Notes: generated by a model from the letters alone, not told the origin. A stretch of DNA of 64,000 nt from Panopea generosa (GCA_029582155.1 CM055911.1:20880514-20944513); one strand, 5' to 3'. Shown: positions 49,271-62,440, counted from the stretch's first letter. Program-made: numbers and translations.

Positions 49271-50137
49271 GACCATTTGTTAGGTATGGTTTGTAACGTG
49301 GTTTGTTGTAACGTTGGTAATTGGGCTACTTTCTACTGTATGATACGAACGCTGTTGTTGTCGTGGTCGGTAAATACTAGATTGTGGCGATGGTATATGA
49401 AAACTGACTCGCACCGGTTATAAACCGAATACGCTATTGTGAAACTACGTAATATTTATAATTGGACTCGTCAAATTCAGGTAACACATCAATATTGAAT
49501 ATATTGTATTGTATAATGTATGAAACAGATGAATATGCTGTCATCCCTAATATGGAAGGTTTCATCTTAAAATAGAATGAAGTAGTTTCAAACTAGCGCA
49601 TTTTGTTTATACGGGGTGTGATAAAACTTACGATTAAAATGTAAATTAAAATTTACTTTTTAGTAAACTGTTAAAATGTTTTGAATAAACTAAAATCGTA
49701 TCCTGTTTCAGATCTTCAAAACGATATATCGCCTCATAAACCAACAAGTCATTTGTTAACATCTGAATGCATGTTTAAATCATTAGCGATTGTTTAAGTT
49801 CTCAAGTGCATGTAATGTAATATATTGTCAGGTAGTTCATGTTTACACTCGCGGAATGTAATGGACTACTGAAAAGGCTTTTAAACAGTAACCATGACAC
49901 AATTAAAGAATAGACGAAGGAAGGAATAAAAGTATTCATTAACATTCAATTATATTAAGTTAAAATATTTTTCTTTTTTATTATCTTTTTTTTTTTCTTC
50001 GTATTTATTCATTAATTTTTTGAAAAATATTTCATATATTAAACAGCGTCGGTTCACAAGAGCGGTTTTTGTATTAGCAGTCATGCGCAATATCGACTGC
50101 ATTAGCATGACCATTAATTGAATTGAAACACTGATGT

Positions 50138-50389
50138 TCTTTGTTTGGGTTTTGCATGCTTAATAATTATAAGGAACTCTGTTCGACAAAAGCGAAAGGT
50201 GATACGTGGTGTTGTGAAGATATGTTGGTAGATATCTCTAGATATCCTAGACTCGATCCCAAGCTTAACCAAAACAATCTTGTGAATAACAACAACCAGA
50301 ACCTGTTCTACAAAAGGGTAACGGAAGTTATTATTGCGATTCACAGAGAACACACAGCTTACTTCGCAATCCAACAACTAAACAAATGA
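50138..50389 (+). CDS. Possible exon or coding fragment, unrecognised
   Basis: An open plus-strand frame ends TGA at 50389 and has a more protein-like composition than its surroundings (GDTWCCEDMLVDISRYPRLD, then YKRVTEVIIAIHREHTAYFA). It has no upstream acceptor I can defend and no family signature. It could be a terminal exon or a transposon fragment. Confidence 0.2.
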   Translation, partial: SLFGFCMLNNYKELCSTKAKGDTWCCEDMLVDISRYPRLDPKLNQNNLVNNNNQNLFYKRVTEVIIAIHREHTAYFAIQQLNK

Positions 50390-52229
50390 GATTATTAAAA
50401 CAGAACAATTGTTGAAGATCATATCACGTTCAAAATATGTCATCAAGGAGAGATAGGCAAACATTGCCTTCTTGATATTTGAAACTGTAATTACTTATAC
50501 ATTCAAACACACAAAAATCGACTAAACTTAATTATTCTTTTAATTAAAAATAGTTCGTTTCTGTTTAACCATGTTCGTCTATTATCACAATGATTTGTCT
50601 TTCTTTGCGGTTGACATTTAAATGTTCAGCCCACCTGATGAGAGTTTTATAAGGCGATTTTTTAAAATTTTAATCATACATTAAATAGCATAGAGAAATC
50701 GTACCTTTTTCATCGGTTGCCAATTGTCATTTCTTTAACTACTGTGCACTTATCATGATGTACAAGTTACGAGGGCTTTTGAGTAGGGTATTACATTACT
50801 AATGTACACACTAGTTCTCTTTATCCTTATTAACGATTTCAGTTTGACGCGTATCGCTGAAAGATCTTACTACACAGTTGAAATTGGTCTTTCTTCTCTA
50901 CAAAATAAGGTCTAGGATGTCCAAGGTTAAAACATATAATTTGTTTTTAAAGTATCTTCACAGCAGGACTGTATCCGCACATAAAAATGCACAATTACTG
51001 GTATGTTGACCAGCATGTTTTTAAAGGCAGCGCAGTGACACCCTTATTGTTTTAAAAGAAGAGTCTTCAAGTGCTCTTAAATACAGACCCTAAACCGCTC
51101 AAGTACCCCATAATTGCACTCCGTTTGCGCTCAGTTTGCACTCCGTTCGCGCTCCGTTCGCGCTTAGTTCGCGCTCCGTTCGCGCTCCGTTTGCGTGCAC
51201 TCGATTAAACGTGGTTAATTTAATGCACTCACAAACGCAAGTATTCGCTCACGAGCGCTGTATAGCTGAGTGCTCTATTTGATAATCCTTTTAGCGTTCG
51301 CTTCGTTCAGCGTTCACTTAACGTTCAGTCGCTCAGTTCGGTTTCCGTCTCATAACCAATCGCAACATCTCAACTCTTTAAAATGATTCTATATTGACTT
51401 TTTAATTTAATCTGTTCCAATGGAGCAATAAAATATATCCATGGGATTTAGTCAAGGTAAATTAATTCATAATCCGAATGTTTGTCTACATATTATGTCA
51501 CCCGCTGGGCGAAAGGTTGAACTAGTATCGATAGTAGGCATGTTTAACGGAAGAGTCTATGTTTTGATATGTTATGTGATCAGTGGTCTTGGTGATCAAA
51601 GAATATCCACGTTATACCGGCTTCTGTTATTCAGACCGACATGTATTTGCGTCAGTATCTTCTTTGATATACCGTAAGCCGTTTGTTACAGGAAAGCAAT
51701 AAAGTTTTTCCACAAAATTTACATATACATCATCAACATAAACTAAATATATTGTTATTAATAATTAAATTTAATAAATAATTCCATACTGTTGATACCT
51801 CGTTGGCCTAATAATAGTCCATAAAGCTGCTCAGTGCAAGCAGTGACTTAACAACATGTGGATATATCACTGGTTTTGTTAATGTTCAAACTAAAATAAG
51901 CTTTATAATCAATAATATGCACTGCATGGGTGATAAAAAAAATATTATAATCCGTGCGTTGTAATTCGACATTATAATAAATGATTTTTGAAAAATAATA
52001 ATATTGTAGTGTTTTTCTCGATTTGGGTCCAAATGTGGCTTCACTAAACTAAAAAAAGATATTCTGATATTTTTAGTTTTTATAATTATTTTAGTTATAT
52101 AATGTATATAAATATACTTGCTATGAACTTTTTTCAGCGGGTTTCTCAAATTATTCTTTTACTGATAGTATGCTTTATGTTAATATATTATTTAAAATGA
52201 CAAACTATATTAAACTTGTTTGAAACTAC

Positions 52230-53348
52230 ACCCACTGTGCTATACCGCTAATTATATGACACGCAGCAACACCCCAGTGATGTTAATTACGTTATGTCAC
52301 ATGCCAGTGAGAGCCGTGTCAATTAAGTTATATGCTAAAGCGGTGACTTATCGGTCTATTCACCACGGAAGATATGTATGATTTCATTTTGATTGTAATT
52401 CGTGCCAGATGGATGAATCTTTATTGAGCCAACATTATGTGATTGAAAAGAAAATATAAAAAAGAAAAACTGCTAGCCAATTAACAACAAATAAAAGAAT
52501 CATTTAAGATATTGGTTATTCGAAGTTTCAGAACGCTTAAGTATGTAAATATCATGATGTTAATATCATTAAATTAACGAACCGAAAACCCAACGCCAGT
52601 TCTGAATGAATGGTAGAAAGTGTGACATACACGTATTAAGGGATGTATATTCAGGGCTGTCATTTTACCACAGCTGCCATAGCGATTTCGTATAAAAAAC
52701 AGATCAGAATTGTCAATTTACAAAATAAAAAATCCTACAATTTTAAAACTAATAAAAATTAAAGACATGTCTCTAAATAATTCCTTGTAAAAATGCAGTA
52801 TTTTATTTGTATTATTTTTTACTTTCATTATTTGTTTTAGTGTTTTAAATATTGTTTTCATTGGAGCTATTATTATAGTATACATATTGACTTGTTGATT
52901 TGTCACAGCTTTTATATTGGATACGTGCGTACGTGCATCTGGTCAGTCGTTCACAATTAATAAAACAATTTAATTACTATTATGAAGGCAGGGTTGCATG
53001 GCAATCATCAAAACAGATACCCATGGTGAGAATCACATGTGTGTCAATAAATAGTTAATTGGTGATTTATCGGTCCATTGGTCACGAAGAACCCTGCCGG
53101 TGTGTAATTTTCATTTTGATTATAATTTGTGCCAGATGAATTAATCTTTATTTAACCCGCGGCATGTGATTGGATAAGAAATATATAGTCAAAATCAATA
53201 CTAAAATATGCAGATTTTTTATAATATTATTATTATCCTCATTATTATTAATATCTATTATATATTTTATTATTATTTATTAATATTTTTATTAATATTA
53301 TTGTTATTATTGCTATATTACTTTATTATTATATTATTATTATATTAC

Positions 53349-53381
<33 letters not shown>

Positions 53382-53470
53382 GTTGTTGTCATTTCTTACT
53401 TGTTGCCCCTTTCACAGCGTTTATAATGGCTTAATTGTTACGTACTTACGTGCACGTGATCAGGCGTATC
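52230..53470. repeat. Diverged internal duplication inside the candidate transposon
   Basis: Blocks near 52330-52460 (TCATTTTGATTGTAATTCGTG, TGCCAGATGGATGAATCTTT) and 52905-52955 (CACAGCTTTTATATTGGAT, ACGTGCGTACGTGCATCTGG) recur in order. The second set is near 53060-53190 and 53415-53465. The spacing is unequal because the second copy carries a (TTA)n tract at 53205-53397. Confidence 0.7.
53205..53397. repeat. (TTA)n-rich microsatellite
   Basis: About 190 bases of ATT/TTA units, with a pure stretch near 53350-53380. An Ile/Leu-rich plus-strand frame over it is an artefact. Confidence 0.9.
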
Positions 53471-53714
53471 GATTTTGTAGGAAAGCGGGAAAACAATATA
53501 TTTACTATTTTGTAGGCAGTGAATACATGTTCTTTTTTGTTTATTTAAACTTTCCTCATGATCAAAAGCTGTTATGTAGTCAATATAAAATCACAACCTC
53601 AAAAAGGTCACCTAGAAATTTACGTTTACTAGTTTTTTATTTCCTGTCTCTAATGTGTTATTTCGGTCTGTCGTGTTAATTTGGCATACATACATTTATT
53701 TTACATTAATTTAA

Positions 53715-53880
53715 TTCAGCTTGATTGTGAAGTAAGCTCGGAGCTTATGCATTCTCCAGTGCATTTCCTTATTAGATCTGGTACTGAATTGTGTTTCGAG
53801 AGGTCGGGTAGAGCCTGGGTCAAACTCGCGACCTCTGCCGTCTGAAACCAGCACCCTATCCGCTATACTACTGACCCACT
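53715..53880 (-). mobile_element. tRNA-derived SINE, family C (inside the candidate transposon)
   Basis: The minus strand reads GTGGGTCAGTAGTATAGCGG (A-box-like) and AGGTCGCGAGTTTGACCC (B-box-like), about 35 bases apart. The body reads AGCTTGATTGTGAAGTAAGC on the plus strand. Confidence 0.65.
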
Positions 53881-56639
53881 TTATATTTTAGAATACAATT
53901 TATTTATAACTATTATTTTAATGAGATGTGCACGAGTATAATGTTTCAACTTTAATTGCAGTATAACAGTTTTACGTAGATTTGTTCACAACTAAGCACA
54001 AACTCAGTGTAACTATGTTTGGGGAAAATATAAAACTAAAGTCCAAATTAAATTAAAAATTCGTAATTTTTATTTTGCCGAAATACCCAAACAAATAGAA
54101 TCATAATCATATAATTTTCTGCATATCTTTGTTTCGTTTGATTCACGCATGCTTTGATATTTTTGTATTTGGAGCAGTATACGCTTAAATCGAAATAAAG
54201 TACATGTATTGTATTTTCTATAACTAATTTATATCGAAATAACACGGCAAATAGTGAATTCATATTACATCTTTTCGAATTGTAATTTACACAATATATA
54301 TAATTATTTATATATTTGTTGCGCAAACCAAATCATGCTTCAACATGCAACTAAATTAGCCTTGAAACCGTAGATAACCATTGATGTATCGTCTATTGTA
54401 TAATAGGTATTTTAAACATTATTGTATTGATCAGCTAAATATTGATATTTATGTTATAATTGATAAATTGTTGACCAAAATAAGTTTTATCATGCGTTTT
54501 ACAATAAAACATTTATATAAACTACATGGTTTATATTTATGTGAAAGAAAAATTTTTGTTATCTCGACTTAAAGTATCGACTTCACGATCAAATAATGAA
54601 AAAGAGTGTATCCGAATGAACGAGTGCACTCAGTAGCGCACGAATAGTTCTGTTATCAGTTATCTTACTGTGTCTAGCGTATACTGCATATACTGTGCAT
54701 CTGAGTGCACTCAGCGTATCTGAATGCATTCAGCGTGTCTGAGTGCACTCGATCTATTTCATGCGTTCAGGAGTGCGTTTATTATTCAAAATCCAGCGTT
54801 TGCTTACGGTCCAGGTCCGCTCCGTCAGCGCTCAATCTGCGCTCCGTTCGCGCTCCGTCTGCGCTACGCTCGCGCTCCGCTTACGCTCTGAGTGCACTCC
54901 GTTTGCGTGCATTTGGGGTACTTGAGCGGTTTAGGGTCTGTACATGTATCTGTTTAAATCCTACACAAGTCATTTTTAACACCAGTATATGCTATATCAA
55001 CTTTTGATTTACTAATCTGCAGCAAGAAATCAAGGCCACTATGAACCTTTTTGAAAGTGTAAGAATCATGTTACAATGGAGAAAAAAGGTGCATCAGTAA
55101 AATGAGACATGTATAACAGTTATTTGAGTATGTCGTCATGTGCCTTAATTGATAGTAACGACTGATATTATCTGTGTTTCATAATCTAACTGACATTGTG
55201 TTTATGCATTAGGGGAATCAGGCGAAAACATAATTATGTCGGCTCTGGAATACGATATTTAGAGGTTAATACATTGGTTAGCAGTATCTTAAAGTGATCC
55301 CCATTGTCACTATCCGGGACTATTACACTACATGGCACGGCTCACCTATTTACTAACGTAAATTACGCGTGTTATCCAAATATTATGTCTAAGCGTACTT
55401 TGTTTTACAGTTTAATCGATCTGAAATTAAGAATTGATATCAAAATTATAATGGAAAAATAAATTAAAAAAAATACATCAAAATTAAAAAAAAAAGTATT
55501 GAATCTATAGTTTAATGACTGACGTGTGTTTTTGTGTTACTATTATATAATATATGCAAATAGTATGATTTTAACTTGTATAATTTGCTCGATTCAAGTA
55601 TCCATGTACATAGTTCTATATAATGTCATATGTTGTTGTAAATGTTTATGCTCTCCTAATTGGAGGAAATAAAAGATCAAATAAAATCTATTATTATTTT
55701 CCGAATGAGCATACTGTAGCAAATATAATCATTGATAAATAAAGTGGCAAATATTTACATACCATTGATTTTTTGTGTCGACATAGAGTTGAACCAAGGT
55801 AAAACCAATATCAAGTATGTGTTTCAGTTTAAATATGTATGAAATTATGTTATTATCCATTAACAGTGTAGAAATAAATCATTTACCGCAATCATTCTTG
55901 TTATTCCCTCCTGTTTATATTTTTTTCAAAAACGATAAACAATGTGAATCGTCCTTTTACGTAGTTTTAAAACGGTGTATTATAAATATTCCATGGTGGT
56001 GTTTGACACTTGAACGTATTTGAATCATGTCTTGTTTCAACAAATACTCTATAGATTATTTATCACACAAATTGTAACTTTCTTCATGCATGAAAGGACG
56101 TCCTCTGGCCTAAACATTTGCCTCAACTGTAGTTAATATTCAAGTACATATGTATTCTATCTGTCTCCATGGTAAAATCACATACAATTAATATAACGTA
56201 TTGTTCCGACTGGTCATACACCCATACACTGCACTTTGATCGATTGACAATACATAAATACATAAAAGGTACTGTTAATCAAACAGGACGTTCTCTGTAC
56301 CATTACGGTATCGCTTTTCGTGCAAAGACGACACTATGATTGTTTGCACGAATACAGCATTTATTTGATACGTCTATACGTAGATTATTTACCGAATTGT
56401 TAGCGACATGTGTTAAAAATTGGTTCACTTTAATTACTCGTTTTAAGGACCTAATTATATTCCATACAAATGAGAGTACCGTGCTTCGTTCTCGCTGGGG
56501 ACAAAATATCAATGGTGTGTCAATTATCTTCAAATATAATAGTTCAATGCTGTAACTGATAGTCTTTCTCTCTCTCGAGATTATTTGTGAACAAAAATAT
56601 GAAATATAAAATAAAATAAAATATAATGAACCAGCTCAG

Positions 56640-57000
56640 TATAATTGTCACAGTGTGTACGTAAACTGAAAGGAGAGAAGCGTATGTCAGTGGTCCGGTG
56701 GGCTCATTCGGTAGAGCATTCGCCCTGTAAGCGAATTCCGGTTCGATTCAAGGACTGGTGGCATATTTTCTCGTCATGTTACATTGGCGCCTAAAGAGGG
56801 ACTGTGACATATATATTCTGAGAAAAAATCACGTCATTCTCAGTTATCTATGGAAATTTGTGGGTGGAATATGTCACAGTGTGTACGGAACCTGTTGGAA
56901 GAGTAGAACGTCAGCAGTCCGGCTAGCTCAGTCGGTAGAGCATTCGTAATATAAGCCCAGGTTCGAGTCCCGTATTGGCTGCATATTTTTCTCGTCCTGT
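56640..57000 (+). mobile_element. Tandem pair of tRNA-derived SINE units
   Basis: Two units offset by about 226 bp share GTCACAGTGTGTACG, the head GCTCATTCGGTAGAGCATTC or GCTCAGTCGGTAGAGCATTC, and a CATATTTTTCTCGTC-like end. The heads have good A boxes and B boxes (GGTTCGATTC; GGTTCGAGTCC), but the acceptor stems do not pair, so these are not working tRNA genes. Confidence 0.75.
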
Positions 57001-57084
57001 TACATAATTGCTGGCAACACATCTCGACTGTAAGGACAACGCATATGCATGATTTAAATACAGCTTATATGGGCATAATCAAGT

Positions 57085-57150
57085 GATTGATCCTTAACTA
57101 CTCACATGCTATATAAAGGACGCCCATGGCAACCCGTTGGATCATGAAGA
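57085..57150 (+). repeat. Dispersed repeat with internal TATA-like box, copy 3 (3' part)
   Basis: ATCCTTAACTACTCACATGC, TATATAAAGGACGCCC and CCCGTTGGATCATGA match the right ends of the repeats at 3108-3365 and 28048-28322. Only this end is present. Confidence 0.75.
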
Positions 57151-57334
57151 TAAAATGTGAAATCAGAATAATGTGAATCCTACAAATTAAGATATCTTTT
57201 AATGACTATTATTTATACCATTGTTCATTTTTAATATAAGAAGACTTATTGTAATTGTAGGTTCATCATTTTTATTACAATTACAAAATTATCAGCATTA
57301 CCGTGACAATTATTATCATTATCATTATTAATAA

Positions 57335-57384
57335 CGGTTGTAATAGTAGTAAGGGTAGTAGTAGCAGTTGTTGTAGTAGCAGTT

Positions 57385-57426
<42 letters not shown>

Positions 57427-57490
57427 ATAGTAATAGTAGTAGTAGTAGTAGTAGTAGTTGTTGTTGCTTTAATAATAATAGTAGTAGTAA

Positions 57491-57526
<36 letters not shown>

Positions 57527-57649
57527 AAGTAGTAGTAGTAGAAGAAGTAGTAGTAATAATAGTAGTAATAGTAGTAGTAGTAGAAGTAGTAAGACTAGTA
57601 GTACTAGCAGTAGCAGTAGAAGTAGCAGCAACATTTTAGTAGTATTGTT

Positions 57650-57704
<55 letters not shown>

Positions 57705-57712
57705 AAGTAATG

Positions 57713-57764
<52 letters not shown>

Positions 57765-57795
57765 AAGTAATGGTAGTAGTAGAAGTAGTATTATC
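57335..57795. repeat. (TAG/GTA)n triplet array, longest in the window
   Basis: About 460 bases of mainly GTA units, with long pure runs near 57655-57705 and 57715-57765. Two nearly identical 60-base segments in its right half each end GTAGAAGTAATGGTAGTAG. Poly-Leu and poly-Ser frames on the two strands are artefacts. Confidence 0.95.
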
Positions 57796-57799
57796 GAAC

Positions 57800-59180
57800 T
57801 ATTTTTAATCGAACTATAACTTCCCCACATGCAAACACATACTAAACACTTTAAATGAATTACTCCGCGTGAATGAATATACATGCAATTTGATGACGAT
57901 AAACACAACACAAACAACCACTTAGAAAGACAAATTTCAATACATATGAATTGGTAAATTTAAAATGAATATGAATCCTAACCAATATTAGTTTAATATT
58001 TAAAATTATATACACGTAAACTTAAAATCTCAAATATACTTCCACACAAACATCCAGAATTTAAATATGCTTAAATACACTAGAATACAAGTAGCGACGA
58101 GATGAAGGACATTACATAGAGTCTAGCAAACAAATGTAGTACATGTAAAAAGCTGCTAATAGAACATTTTCAAATCGTCTGAAAAAAAACGGGTGTCCGA
58201 TATTCCCCCACATTACTATATATTCTTTATTGTAACTATTTCAAACATAATTGTCGATCTCTATCAATCATCTATTTATAATTTTTGTTTCATCGTTTTA
58301 TGATACTTTTAAGTAGTAACTGGATGGATTTTATTCTTAATGACTTCTAACTGACAGTTTAACTACATTTTCAAATCTGGTATTTAACTGTACGTGGTTA
58401 TTCTTAATTGTGTTATGTATATGCCACTATGTGCACAGCTAACTAGTATGTAATTTAAGGTAATATTATGTTTGACTGTAAATTACGTTCAAGTTCCTAT
58501 TGACATTTCTACACCATTATATCATTAAAACAGTCGTTCATTTAATCAGGAACATTGTTCAGTGTCCTTAAATCTCCACCTTTCTTAGGAAAATACTACA
58601 GCGCATTCATACAAGGATATTTATCATTACAAATAAAGTTAATATACTACTTATAACATCTAGGTTTAAACTGTATTTGTCTTTCCTATAGTATTGTCTA
58701 CATAGTTTCGGATGAAAAGCTCTAGGAATAATGATGTGTGACGGAACTTCTATATAATGTTGTCCATATCATTTTGGCGGTTACTCCTTCAATGGACTTA
58801 GGGATCAAACGAACCCGTTACAGTATCACTTGAGCGACGTCAAGAACTCGATGAGATGCTGTGCGTTTCAAGAAAAATCACGACGATCTTAGACCCATAC
58901 GTTACTTCGGGATTATTATTCCAAATAAAATATAGCTAAACAATATTTTCTCAAAAAAAAAAAAAAAATATGTAAAAATTATTTTAAAATTATTAAACAT
59001 TTTTGACAAAGAAAATTCTTAATTTTAGTTGATATTCAAAATGCCCAACCAGACAACACAATCCTTGCTATGCAGTTGTGGTGAAATCTGTCACATGTCG
59101 TGCAAGTCGTTTTGCTCCCTTTTCCTAATTCGGGTATCTTGGGTACAGATCAAATAAATTACCCGGGAGCCAGTCCACTT
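57800..59180. other. AT-rich region without recognised features
   Basis: No repeat, tRNA-like head or exon-like frame that I can support. There is a 16-base A run at 58953-58968. Confidence 0.5.
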
Positions 59181-59949
59181 TTCATATTTACAGGAAGAAC
59201 AGATTAACACACCAGACTAAAAGGACATACCGACCAAGACAAGGTCCAACTTAGCTTTGGCTCAGGCCAAGGCGCCAGCTATTGTGGACCACTTGGTAAG
59301 TCATCATTTAGCCTATGTGAAAATTACAATTTTGGTGAGGAAGCGGTATATTTGAAAAATCTCAACTGGAAAAATCCCGCCATATTGAACTGTACCAAGA
59401 TCAGGGTTCGATTTCAGATTGGTAAACGGGTTACACCTCCGCTAAAAAATCTCTTCCGGTTTAATGCAATAAGTAATGCTCTTAACCATACTGTTGGACA
59501 AGGTTGGACAACAAAAGAGTCTATCTAAAAACTACAGAACAGTTCAAAGTTGAAATTTTGTAGCCGGAAAAAGAGATGGAAATTACAAACCGGAAAGCGG
59601 TCGAACTGAAAACTAAAGGGAAAAAAAGGATTTTTAAAAAAAAAATATTTTCATAGTTCCAACAATTCTGCAATAATCTCAACAGGGATAGCAGATAGGA
59701 AATTCTTTGGTTATACATATGCTAATAAAAACAGTCTTGCATTGTTGTTTCATTTTTTCAGTTAGATTCGACTGTATTTTTATAAACGTCAGAACTAACG
59801 TTTACATCAGTGTTTAGTGCCAGGTTGCCTACTATGTGTCTTTTCATCTCTGTTATGATTTATTCGCCATGGTTTAGTGAATAATTGTTTGTTACTGATA
59901 AACAAATGTCATTGGTTTTCGTGTTTGTTTACAATCTGACCAGAGTTAA

Positions 59950-60267
59950 GTGTCAAGTGGCTTTTTAGATCACGAATTGGAGTCGATTGAAAGAATATGT
60001 GTAATGATCCCAAGGATGGATCATGTAAGACATTTTCCGACATCATTCGGTACCAGCATAGTTGACACACCTCCCGTTATAACAACATATATTGTAAAAG
60101 AAATGGAGACAACTGAGTCTAACAGGGACATAAAATTATGTTCTCAGGGTATAAAACGGACATCTGCATATGTGGAACAATGGTGTTACAGTGAACAATT
60201 GTCCAAATACCACCCTGGGGAGGGTGTAGAAACTGTGTTCAAGGTCTGGGACCCAGGAGGTCATTAA
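59950..60267 (+). CDS. Possible coding fragment, unrecognised
   Basis: A 106-codon open frame without an ATG at its start. Composition is protein-like (SIERICVMIPRMDHVRHFPT, then GIKRTSAYVEQWCYSEQLSK). It is followed by TAAGGTAGAG, where a donor could lie just past the stop. Family unknown. It could be an exon or a transposon remnant. A shorter exon-like stretch with a GTAAGT donor is at about 59225-59296. Confidence 0.25.
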   Translation: MSSGFLDHELESIERICVMIPRMDHVRHFPTSFGTSIVDTPPVITTYIVKEMETTESNRDIKLCSQGIKRTSAYVEQWCYSEQLSKYHPGEGVETVFKVWDPGGH

Positions 60268-61814
60268 GGTAGAGATGTTATAGTAGATGAGAGGATGATA
60301 AGATGAAACAGCCATCCCGCCCAAATTGCCATTAAAAATTTCTTGCTTACTGGTTTATTAGGCTGTCACTAGTCTGTAGAGCGAACCCAGCTCTCCCGAT
60401 TGGGTCCGTTCAATAGCAATTGATATGAGCATGCTGATTGGTCAATTGCTTCAGGAAAAGTTTGAATGATTAGGCTGTCACTAAAGTGATTACTTATATC
60501 TGGTATTTTGCCATGGAGGAGATTCCATTTCCCTTACTGGATAAGAAACAATGTACATATAACAGGGGTACATATCCCGGTTGTCTTTTTATTTTATGAC
60601 GAACCTAAATTGCTGATAGAACATAAAAACATTTTGATGATGGTCATAACATACAATCAAATAGATAGATATTTTCAATTAAGGCGTATTCAATAATTTA
60701 TCCTAGGTCCTATGGCAAGTATACAACTTTATCAATGTAGTTCATCATCTATCGATGCAGTTCATCTCAGTCCTAGTCGAGCCAACCAGAGTTGCTAATC
60801 ACAGAATTTACAATAACTTTCAATTAAATTAGTTTATATAGTCAACCATAACACTTGCAACATCTCTACTAGTAGTGATAGCCAATAATAGTACTTGCTG
60901 TATGTAGCAACAACTTTTTATTTATCTTTAAACGTGGTTCTTATAATCAACTCTTATAAAATGCATCAATAAATAAACAGCAACACATTCTCGAGGGTTC
61001 GGCATGAAACTATTGTATCTGACATTTGGAAAAAATTTCAGGAGAAGGAAAAAACTATTTTCTAAGTTACAATATTTACCAAATTGATAGTAAACTTAGA
61101 TTGTAATATCATTTAGTATTACAATTGCAATAATAATCATGAAAAACTACTATTCCAATAAATAAATAAAATAGTTAAAATAGTTTCACGCTGAAATTGA
61201 TGATATGTGGTCGTTCTTCTTTCTTCAATAAAATTGTGCAAAAAAGATTTTTTTGATGGATACAGCCTATAATTTATATAAATACCCGTTTGGAACTTAA
61301 ATTAAATTAACAAGTTTGCCCTAACTTCTTTGAACAAGAAAAAACATGAAATGATTATATAATAATGAACAAAAAAAGATGGATTTCATGCTCTCTTTAC
61401 TTATTTAGCATGAAACTGTACTTGTATCTGCAGGTTATTACAAAATTATGCGAATACAAGTGTAATTTTTATCTTTATTGTTAAACTATCTCTGAACTGA
61501 GTCTGAGTAATTTAAAGCTATTGATTTTAATACTTTAATGAATAAAATATAAAAAGGCATGTTTATTATCATTAAAATTACTTCATTTAGTACCTTTAAC
61601 TCTGGCAAAAAAATCCTATTTCCCCACAAATTAGGACAAATATTTTCCCTTGCACTTAATGAGTCAAATCTTTTGAAATTCTTCTGTCTGTATTCTGTGT
61701 TACCTTTAGTAAGGCTTGCATCCTCATAATGAATACTTATTTGTAAAGGATCCTCTTACATAATAATTACATTGGTTTGATGTGACTATGGGATGACATT
61801 TTACTATTTAACTA

Positions 61815-62030
61815 TACTAAGCGATATCACTCATTCAAATGGGTGATATCACTCATTCAAATAGATGATGTCACTCGTTCATATAAATGATATAATCTAT
61901 TTGAAATGAATTAGTGATATCACTTGTTCGAATTTGTGATATCACTCATTTGAATAGGTGATATCACTCATTCCAATAAATGATATCATCTATTCACCTA
62001 TTTGATTGAGTGATATCACTTATTATGGTA
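61815..62030. repeat. Palindromic GTGATATCAC repeat cluster (possible MITE)
   Basis: About nine copies of a unit built on GTGATATCACTCATTCAAAT occur in both orientations. The outer units (TAAGCGATATCACTCATTC at left, GAGTGATATCACTTATTA at right) form inverted ends. The core GTGATATCAC is itself a perfect palindrome. Confidence 0.85.
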
Positions 62031-62440
62031 AAATAGAAAACCAGCACCCCATACGGACATGAGTGTATTGAACACAATCTTCATAAGGCAAGTCACTGAC
62101 ATGATGTTTATCCAGGAAACACTAATGGGGGTTTCAGAAAATTAAACCTGTAATTCTGTTTAAACTTTTTAATAAAGCTTTTATCAACATTATATCATTT
62201 ATAGGCTATTCTTGAGCTAATTTTATTTAACTTGTTGAACAGTAAACGATGAACATAATGAACTTTATAAGTGATTTCTAAAATTGAAGAATATATAGTA
62301 TGATTCAGCGTTGTATCTTCCTATCGACAGAGTATGCAAAAGCTGCCAACTATCAGCAGAAAAAATAAAATAAAAAGAAACATATCAAACAATGCTACCG
62401 AAATGACCTTGAAATAGCTTGTTTCAGAGTGCATCTGTTA

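Larger units (their letters stand above)
51084..54940. mobile_element. Candidate DNA transposon with perfect 27-bp terminal inverted repeats
   Basis: The left end starts CAGACCCTAAACCGCTCAAG and continues TACCCCA. The right end is its exact inverse over all 27 bases (54914-54940). TA dinucleotides flank both ends, consistent with a TA target duplication. Each end has a GC-rich subterminal array of 11-base units (GCGCTCCGTTC and variants) at about 51115-51200 and 54815-54912. The 3.6-kb interior is AT-rich, with an internal diverged duplication and a (TTA)n tract. I find no transposase, so the element is non-autonomous or decayed. Confidence 0.75.

Noticed and set aside
53208-53426. Ile/Leu-rich frame resembling a membrane protein
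   Set aside because: It lies on the (TTA)n tract and has no coding support.
56919-56990. Functional tRNA gene
   Set aside because: A and B boxes are good, but the acceptor and anticodon stems do not pair and the unit is repeated as a SINE head.
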